Below, in pieces: positions 57,232 to 64,000 of a stretch of 64,000 nt of DNA; position 1 is the first letter of the stretch; every line of letters begins with the position of its first letter. Where the stretch lies: positions 2,188,411 to 2,252,410 of the forward strand of contig JAQFVV010000050.1 in assembly GCA_028023455.1 (NCBI GenBank), read 5' to 3'. A program made the translations under genes and the position numbers. Under the pieces are notes generated by a model. That model was not told the origin of the DNA and did no database searches. It saw only the letters and a program-made list of their open reading frames with translations. Source of the stretch: Epiperipatus broadwayi (lineage: Eukaryota; Onychophora; Udeonychophora; Euonychophora; Peripatidae).

Positions 57232-59174
57232 TGTAACGGAATATAATATCCCGTCACATTATTTTAAAATTAAAATAAAAGATCATAAATAAAAATTGAT
57301 TTATTAAAAAGAAAAAAAAACTTAATTTAAAAACTGTTTAACGTATATATATAGATCGCATGATGGACAACTTTAAAAACTTTTAAAAAATAAAAATATT
57401 TGAAAGTAATTTTTTTTGTAAAAAAGTAAAGATATAAAGATTGATATTTTAAAAATAGAAATAATGTTGATTTCTATAGTCTTAGAAAATGGAAATGATT
57501 GTCTTATTAATTAAATGATTGTTCAAAAGCAAACTACCTCGTGAGGCATGTAAAATAAATTAAGTGGTCAGATAAGAGAATACAAAGGAATTAAATGACC
57601 AATGCAAACACGAAAATGACAGCACGGACCATAACTGAAACACGAATGGATTAGTGACGTCTTGCTCATTGAATCTCAAGATCTAATGATAAGAGACTAA
57701 TAAAAATATAAAAGCCAAATTATTATTATAATTGTTATCTTAGAGCTGACTATGAATAGATCGTTATAACTAGCTATATTGCAGATTTTCACGATGTGGA
57801 AGTCTGCAATAAATTTAATTTTCCGGACAACCAGCTGAGGCCTCTGGATGACAGTTCCTGACCAAATGCATGGCAAGTCGCAGTTTTATTTCAAAGAAGG
57901 ACAAAATCTACGAAAGTGATCACGAAGATGGACTTCTCAATCTATTAAATCCGTAAAGTATGAACTATTGTATCTATCTAATAACTTTCCTAAAATTGCA
58001 AGTAATTAATAACTGAAAATAAGAACTCTTATCTGACTTAAAGAATGCAAATTCAATTATTGATATTTTTTTATGTAGATGTTTAAGCAATCATTTCCAG
58101 TTCATTTTTTTTGTGTGTGTATTATGTTTTAACTAAAATGTATTAAATTTAAAGTTGGGTGTAGATAGCTGCATGGATAAAGATTAATAACTATGTTTAA
58201 ATTCGTTTATGTTTAATTTAACAGATTTTAATTTCAGGCTATTTGTTTTGTGGTTGTGTCAGTGCTAGTGGAGAGATATATAGACGTTTATATTAATGTA
58301 ATGTGAAGCGTGTTTAGCATACAGGGCAACGTGCCCAACTGAATGCATGACCCCAAAGAGGCAGTCATATCATTGAAAATGGTCGCAGATGTATTTCCTG
58401 CACCATTGACCCCTCCTAGCTCTATGGACAGGGATTTATAAGACGGCAGAAAGACCGCTTTCCCCCATACGTAGCACTCTTTAAAAAAAAATTATATACA
58501 TGATTCCTTAGTCAGACAGAGGCACTTTCCTGATCTAGACCTGGATCATTTCCTTCAAATAATATCACGCTGCCAGATGCACATTCCTGTGGCGTGATTT
58601 TATGCTAGCATCTTCGTATTGCATTGATTGCTACTATATATCTGGAAGCAGGCATTGGGTTGACTACAAACTTTTAGTCTGAGATTGAATGAATGTTTTG
58701 ATAAGTTTTTAAGTGAAAAAAAAACTATGTAGACTATCTATGCTCGACATGCTAAAGTAAAATATAATTTAAATATCCATCTGTGCGATCTATTTAAAAT
58801 AGTAATTTAAATTTAAAAAAAAAAATATTAATGTTAAAATCTAAAAATAAATTTAATCTTCAATTTTAAATGTGCGTTAATAAAAATCTATTTGTGTGTT
58901 AATTACTGGCAGTGGCTTCTTTTATTTTATTGTTCTAAATATTTAATATATACTTTGAGAATAGAAGTCTATTGAAACTTATAAAATGTTTAAAATCTCT
59001 GCTACTCTATGAGCTAGTGACCTTGAGCAAATGGTCAGAATAATATATATAAGAAAATTTTTTGAATCTTAACTTACGTATCTGCCTACTATATAAATTT
59101 TTCTAGGTTCAAATGCCTAGATGGCACCCGTGTAGTGCGGATAACTTTAAGGCTCTTTTCATTGACCATTAAAA
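57232..59174 (+). repeat. LTR element B, right LTR
   Basis: About 1943 bp, colinear with the left LTR. It carries a 24-bp insertion near 57298-57321 and scattered substitutions; for example 'cctcgtgaggc' against 'cctcatgaggc' and 'gatggcacccg' against 'gatggcgcccg'. It ends in 'attgaccattaaaa' before a TATATATA flank. Confidence 0.88.
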
Positions 59175-59505
59175 TATATATATAATAAAAAAACAAAAAT
59201 GAGATTATATCCATGTAAACAGAAATAACTTTTAGTTTTTGATGTTGCTAACAAACTATAAATTACTATACTATTAATTGACAATCCTGAGGCTAAACAA
59301 GTTTTCTGATTCAGCTATAATAGCTCTTTTGCTAGAATTTTTTGTTGAAGCAAAAGGAGGTCATATGACTTGGATTAATTTTTATAAGCAAAATAACTAT
59401 GGACAACATACAGCAATGAAACACAACTTAAACATATGTAATCATGTTTTACGTAGTGATTATCAGTTGGAATAATAAATATTTGCATTACAGAAACTGT
59501 TATGT

Positions 59506-59595
59506 CATCATTCTGATCATATATTTCATCTGAAATTTTAATATTTCTGACATCATTCTGATCATATATTTCATCTGAAATTTTAATATTTCTGA
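59506..59595 (+). repeat. exact tandem duplication, 2 x 45 bp
   Basis: The 45-bp block 59506-59550 ('catcattctgatcatatatt...') is repeated without change at 59551-59595. Perfect identity indicates a very recent duplication, or a short array that may vary in copy number. The open frame 59278-59475 upstream has no recognised motif. Confidence 0.92.
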
Positions 59596-59644
59596 CTTAC
59601 TGATGTGCATATATATAAATATTATACTGTAGTTAGTTATATTT

Positions 59645-59860
59645 TGAACTATTTCCATCATCTAGTAGAAATTGTTAGATGCTTTACAAAAAAAAATAAA
59701 ACTTATCACATTTCTAAACACATTAAACCCTTAATAATAACACAGTTTATTATAGGACCCAATGTTTCAATTATTATTTTTATTGGGTCATGCTCAGATG
59801 TCAGTCTTCTGACTAATGATGGTCTACCATGTGGATTGAACCTATAATTATTCAATTTAT
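59645..59860 (-). mobile_element. SINE-2-like decayed copy (minus strand)
   Basis: Phrases shared with 18731-18990 are 'actatttccatcatctag', 'cattaaacccttaataataa' and a 'gattgaacc' B-box remnant at about 59833. It is diverged, and the expected head is unclear. The open frame 59605-59847 lies within it and is not a gene. Confidence 0.45.
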
Positions 59861-60115
59861 ATATTAAAGTGATGCTTTAACAAATTAGAATATTTTTACG
59901 AAGGTAAATTATTTGGGCATCACTTTAAATTATCAAAACATCTAATGGTTAAAATTTCCTGTACTAGTACAGTTCTCAGGTCAGGTTGGCAACATCTAAA
60001 GAAGAAAATAAATCTATCTAAAATGTTAAAGATTTTATAATAAGTTTTGTGACTATCAGATAAATATATTTGACAAAGTGTAAACAAAATTTGAATTATA
60101 TTAAAAATATTTGAC

Positions 60116-60253
60116 AACTACAAGTAGATAGTTGTCAAGCATTGGTGGTAGAGAGGTCAGCACATCTGCCTTACAAGCAGTTGCCTGGGCTAGCAGGTTT
60201 GCTTCCCGGCTGATGTTGGGACACAGGAAAAATAAAACTATAAGTAGATAGTT
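60116..60253 (+). mobile_element. SINE-1 insertion with 18-bp target-site duplication
   Basis: The SINE body 60134-60235 starts GTCAAGCATTGGTGGTAGAG (A-box region) and has the B-box-like CAGGTTTGCTTCCCGGC. It ends with 'gggacacaggaaaaataaa'. The flanks AACTACAAGTAGATAGTT (60116-60133) and AACTATAAGTAGATAGTT (60236-60253) differ at one base. This fixes the exact ends of the element and its polarity. The minus open frame 60101-60316 spans it and is an artefact. Confidence 0.9.
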
Positions 60254-62571
60254 GAAATAATCCAACTGCAGGCATGTGGTAGGATTAGAGAGAGAAAAAG
60301 TGATTAAACTTTTCATTGTACATTAACCAAATTTTTTAAATAAAAGTACAATTTTTAAGTGATTTAATAGTGTTTTGTGTTTCTTTTAAGCTTTAAACAA
60401 ATTAGGTAAATCATTAAAACCAGCTGCTATAGAAATGCTGATCACAGATTTTAATTTTCATCTTTAAATACTTCATAGCATTTTTTATCATAATAAAACA
60501 CAGAAATTCCAAGACTTTGTCAATATAGAGTCAATTCTGTAATATTTGTTAATAAATTTGTTCGGTTTGAATTGACAATAGTTCTAAAAAACATATATAT
60601 TGTTATAAATAAATAGAATATGGAGCAATAAACAGATTAAAGGATTTTTCTTACTTTATGGTAACATTAATAACAATATTATTAATTATATTTAAATAAG
60701 AATCTGACTTGTGTTTTAGAATTAGGAGTTCCACATGTGGTCCATATTGTATCGGATTGGCTGTCACATAAGCATGTTTAAAGTGCATCTTTCGAAGGTT
60801 TTAACTTTCATGTTATTATACTACATTGAAGAAATTAATCAGAATGCAGACAAATTGCTATATAAATTATAAATATATTTTTAACTACTCCCATGCTGTT
60901 ACCAGTATAACTTTATACTATATAACTTTGTGGAATTAATTCAATAACTGCTTCTGTGAGAAAGAAAAAAAAACATAAACCATTACCAATGTCTTTGAAC
61001 TATTATCTTTCTATGGTTGCTGATATGTATGTGTATGTTTAAATGCTTATATATATATATATATATATATATAAGCATATATTTTTAACTTGCATTTTTG
61101 TTTATCATATATATATATAATTGTAAAAATATTTTACAGAACTTGAATAGATTTATTCTTTTAAAGTAGAAATTAAAAATTATAGTCTTTAGAATAGAAA
61201 AAGATTAATTTTTAAAATGAACTATAGACTAATTAATAAGAATAGAATAAGTCATTATTCAAATGGAACAAATTAAGGAATTTGACTTAGATTCCTTTTT
61301 TTAGATAACAACAATCTACAAATACCTGACTAATTAAAACAGCAGAAAGGTAATACTAAAATTCCAATGGAACATAGAAAGGATGAATCACTTCATCAGA
61401 TGAGTGAAGGACTAACCAATCATTTTCAGGGATTCAAAGACAATGAATATCATTTAGTACTAATCAGAAGAAGAAGAGATACATTTAATCATTGGGGTTG
61501 ATCTGTGGAAACTGATAAATAGTGGAGCAGGATGTCTTCCCTTGCACAGTGCTTCAAGTGTAGAGAGCTGGCCTCCAAATGTAAGAACAATCAGCATAAG
61601 ACTTTTAAAGATTGTATTGATCTTAATTATTATTTCTATATGCCTTTGGACCTTCTTCACGCTCTCATTTCCAAACATATTTGCCCATACATAAACATTT
61701 GGGTAGAAAGATAGATGGATTTATTCTATCTTTTCCCAGACTTTATCTTGTGTTTGGAAAGTGGGAGTATTAATTTATATAGTTACATCTACAAAGCGCA
61801 TGTGCATTAGCTTATTGGCTTATTAATATTACAGTTTGTAAAACATCACGCTATATAAAATAAATGTCTTCTTTACAAATGTAAATAATTGTATATATGT
61901 TATTAGTTAAATGCTTTAAGGGATTGTATATTAAACTATATCTTATTATCAACCTTTAGTCATTATTTGCACTCCTGGAAGTGCATCCTATCATAGCTAG
62001 ACATAGCAGTTGCAAACAATGGGACTTCTTAATAGTGTATGAATGTGATTCATTTAGTTACTTCCATAAGACAGTATAAGGAAATGAAATTAAAGCATAG
62101 CATGCTGAAAAACATTAATTTTGTGTAATCAGTGATAGACTGGAATAAACAAAATGTTGTTGTAGTAATCTTTAAAAAAAAAAAAAAAAAAATTCATACA
62201 TAATCCCTAGAAATTTTTTTTTTAAAAAAAAAATGAGAACATTTATAAAATATGAAAATATATAAAAAAGACATTTATTAAATACAAGTAATACAAACTT
62301 TCCATGCATAGATCACATATTATATAATCTAAGGTTACAAATCTTTACATAAACAATAACTACTAACTATCTCAGAATGTATGCTTTTATTTAATTATAG
62401 GAGGATAATGCTTTTGGAACTAATTTTAATGTATACACTTAGCTGACAGGTTCTCAAAAGATATTAGAAATTTCAGATTGTTAGAAAAAGTGTATAAATG
62501 TAAAAAGAAAGTTTTTGCCTAGAACTATTTCCTGCTCATATCAGAGAAGAAAAAAAGTGATGTGATGCACA
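60254..62571. other. gene-free stretch with a TA palindrome
   Basis: No gene can be supported. A TA-centred palindrome ('atgcttatata' ... 'tatataagcat') lies at about 61042-61078. Overlapping open frames at 61460-61678 (minus) and 61532-61714 (plus) fall in a slightly GC-richer block (61300-61740), but neither shows a known domain. An A run lies at 62173-62191. Confidence 0.45.
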
Positions 62572-62629
62572 GTGACTTCTCCTTATATGGAGTCAGGAAT
62601 CTCTCAACAAATATGGCCAGAGAAACCGG

Positions 62630-63001
62630 TTAGCCACTTTGACTTCCCTTTCCATTCCCCACACCATGTTTTTCCATATTCTTTTCTATCCTGCTCCATC
62701 CCATTTCCACAACATAATCTTTATCAACTCCATGGCCTTTTATATCTAAAACCCCCTTATCTTTTCCTGAACCCAGCACAAAATCCAAAAAGCCACTTTC
62801 TGTATAATCACTTTGTTCATATTTATCCTTCCACAACTTCATTATTTGTACCTTCTCTGCTTTTAGGCATTTACAATCAATTAACAGATGTCTAATATTT
62901 TCTAAGCCTTCCTGACACAACTTGCAGACTAAATCACCCATATTTTTCCATTTATGTCTATATTCCCTTGATGCTAAATATCCCATTTGAGCTTTAAACA
63001 T
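62630..63001 (-). pseudogene. LINE C-terminal zinc-knuckle fragment
   Basis: A 123-codon minus-strand frame. Residues about 1-20 read MFKAQMGYLASREYRHKWKN. A CKLCQEGLENIRHLLIDCKC block follows (residues about 26-46), a C-x2-C-x8-H-x4-C pattern typical of the zinc finger after the reverse transcriptase in several LINE clades ('C.LC...E...H.L..C'). The remainder is charged and unassigned. The initiating Met is probably internal; nothing similar was found upstream beyond 63010, so the fragment is 5'-truncated. It is unlike LINE-A and LINE-B and suggests a third family. The plus frame 62572-62895 is its shadow. Confidence 0.7.
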
Positions 63002-63406
63002 ATATACAAACTGATGGCACTTCGATCCAGTGTGCTAAATATGAAATGATTTAAATAATATGCAGAGCCTAACTGTGCTGTCTTCTGCTGGTGTTTTTGC
63101 CATGCTGCACATTGTTAGCATTTTTCCAATATTAAGCATGGATCAAAAGACACTGAATTGATTTCCATTTACATGAATTAAAAAATTATTTCAATTTTCT
63201 AAATCAACGCTAATCTACAATCATCCTGTTATATTAATGTTTGAAAATCTCACGATGAGAGCAAACAGCAGACCTTGTAAAAATAAATATTATATAAAAT
63301 TTGATGAGAGCATCAATTCATCAACTATTCAATTCTATATATTGCCAAAATTAAAATCATTAACAAGATTTACTTTATATTAAAAATGTGTTCATAGTAG
63401 CAAAAA
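63002..63406. other. non-coding spacer, no gene seen
   Basis: AT-rich sequence between the LINE fragment and a SINE. No feature could be supported. Confidence 0.45.
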
Positions 63407-63504
63407 GTAGTGCATTGGTGGTCGAGAGGTCAGCAACAGCTGCTTGTTGTCCCTGGTTAGTGGGTTCACTTCCCAGCTGATGCTATGACACATGAGAAAA
63501 AAAA
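63407..63504 (+). mobile_element. SINE-1 copy (plus strand)
   Basis: It reads 'gcattggtggtcgagagg' (A-box region), 'gtgggttcacttcccagctg' (B-box region), 'atgctatgacacatgag' and an A-rich end. Target duplications are not evident. It is the sixth SINE-1 copy. Confidence 0.85.
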
Positions 63505-63579
63505 TGGTTGTACTTATGGATAGTTGTGGAATAATGACAAATGAGATGCTGAGTAGACTAATGAAAATGGATATATTTA

Positions 63580-64000
63580 TTTGAAATGATGATTACTCAC
63601 TTTTTCTCAAAGAGATAAAAGTGGATAGAAATCAGTTCATAACTGATAAGAGTATGGGATCATAGAAATAATGAATGGTCAACAGAGAAATGGATGCCTA
63701 GTAGCTTATTGCCCCGAACTCACCTGATTAGCAATGATTGTTTGCAAATTGCATGTAGAGAGATCTATTTTTTCTACACTGGTGGATAGTTGTAATATAA
63801 TGGATTTAAGATATAAAGTGCATTGATATATATTTTTGAAAAAAATGAAAATATCTTTATAAGACCCTCTATGAAGTACTAAAAATAGACAGACATCAAT
63901 TTTCTTATGTGAAAGTGGTGTAATAAAAAATATCCAATATACATATGGGTGTGGATATAGTCATTAATACCTTTAGCTCACCTGAGGAATGAAGGTTGTG
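63580..64000 (+). repeat. 360-bp family, forward copy reaching the window end
   Basis: The phrases 'ataaaagtggatagaaatc' (63616) and 'gaccctctatgaagtactaa' to 'aaagtggtgtaataaaa' (63861-63930) parallel 'ccctccacaaggtattaaaa' to 'cagtggtgtaatgaaaatta' at 32298-32368. Two diverged units seem to be present, about 250-300 bp apart. The last one is cut by the window edge. Confidence 0.55.

Larger units (their letters stand above)
54689..59174 (+). mobile_element. LTR element B: near-empty LTR retrotransposon
   Basis: Two direct copies of a 1.92-1.94-kb sequence enclose only 624 bp. The first copy is followed at once by a primer-binding-like site, which identifies the copies as LTRs and not as a segmental duplication. 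The interior encodes no gag or pol. By hand I count a little over 20 substitutions between LTRs (roughly 1%) plus a 24-bp insertion in the right copy. Flanks are TA-rich, so the target duplication (ATAT or similar) is ambiguous. It is either a TRIM-like but long-LTR element or an internally deleted copy of a larger one. Confidence 0.88.

Noticed and set aside
54689-59174. Reading the 1.9-kb pair as a plain segmental duplication
   Set aside because: The primer-binding-like site directly after the left copy and the TG start fit LTRs far better.
62572-62895. 107-codon plus-strand ORF rich in Pro, His and Phe
   Set aside because: Antisense of the LINE zinc-knuckle fragment on the minus strand, which has the recognisable motif.

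Overview
The window is strongly AT-rich eukaryotic nuclear DNA, almost certainly from an invertebrate animal. The evidence is long TA, CA and A/T microsatellites, tRNA-derived SINEs with Pol III boxes, several families of decayed LINEs, Penelope-like elements, LTR retrotransposons, a hAT-type MITE and many foldback repeats. There are no operons, ribosome binding sites or compact genes. I could not identify the species. No intact host protein-coding gene, rRNA, functional tRNA or CRISPR array is visible; the window is best read as intergenic or intronic DNA rebuilt by mobile elements. Most short open frames are chance frames or lie inside repeats.

Layout. 1-2.6 kb: AT-rich filler. 2.6-3.5 kb: two tandem 3' fragments of a LINE here called LINE-A. 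4.3-5.7 kb: a Penelope-like relic with a recognisable GIY-YIG nuclease domain, framed by inverted arms. 5.8-6.0 kb: an unassigned coding-like stretch. 8.3 kb: a young SINE with a target-site duplication. 10.4-13.1 kb: LINE-A relics, the second keeping the reverse-transcriptase core in broken frames. 13.2-23.1 kb: hairpin and foldback repeats, SINEs and more LINE-A. 25.8-28.3 kb: two minisatellites. 28.3-29.3 kb: a second LINE family (LINE-B) and a LINE-A fragment. 29.9-31.1 kb: a repeat-poor island with a perfect RFX X-box-like palindrome. 31.2-33 kb: a roughly 360-bp repeat family in both orientations.

37.2-44.3 kb holds LTR element A: 2.27-kb LTRs, a 4-bp target duplication, a primer-binding-like site and one gag-like ORF (342 codons), with no pol. 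44.3-45.7 kb: more of the 360-bp family. 45.8-47.9 kb: two Penelope-like relics on the minus strand. 48.7-50.5 kb: LINE-A copies in both orientations. 50.6-50.9 kb: a hAT-like MITE with an exact 8-bp duplication. 52.3-53.6 kb: LINE-B, minus strand. 54.7-59.2 kb holds LTR element B: 1.9-kb LTRs around only about 0.6 kb of non-coding interior. 59.5-64 kb: SINEs, a LINE zinc-knuckle fragment and another 360-bp repeat copy.

The retroelements form a hierarchy of parasites. SINEs presumably depended on LINE machinery. LTR elements A and B carry long LTRs and a primer-binding site but no polymerase, so they must have been mobilised in trans. Hand counts give roughly 1% LTR divergence for both, so they inserted at similar and fairly recent times, while the LINE and Penelope relics are much older. 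The items most worth following up are the two pol-less LTR elements, the inverted-arm Penelope relics, the bidirectional 360-bp family and the X-box island.
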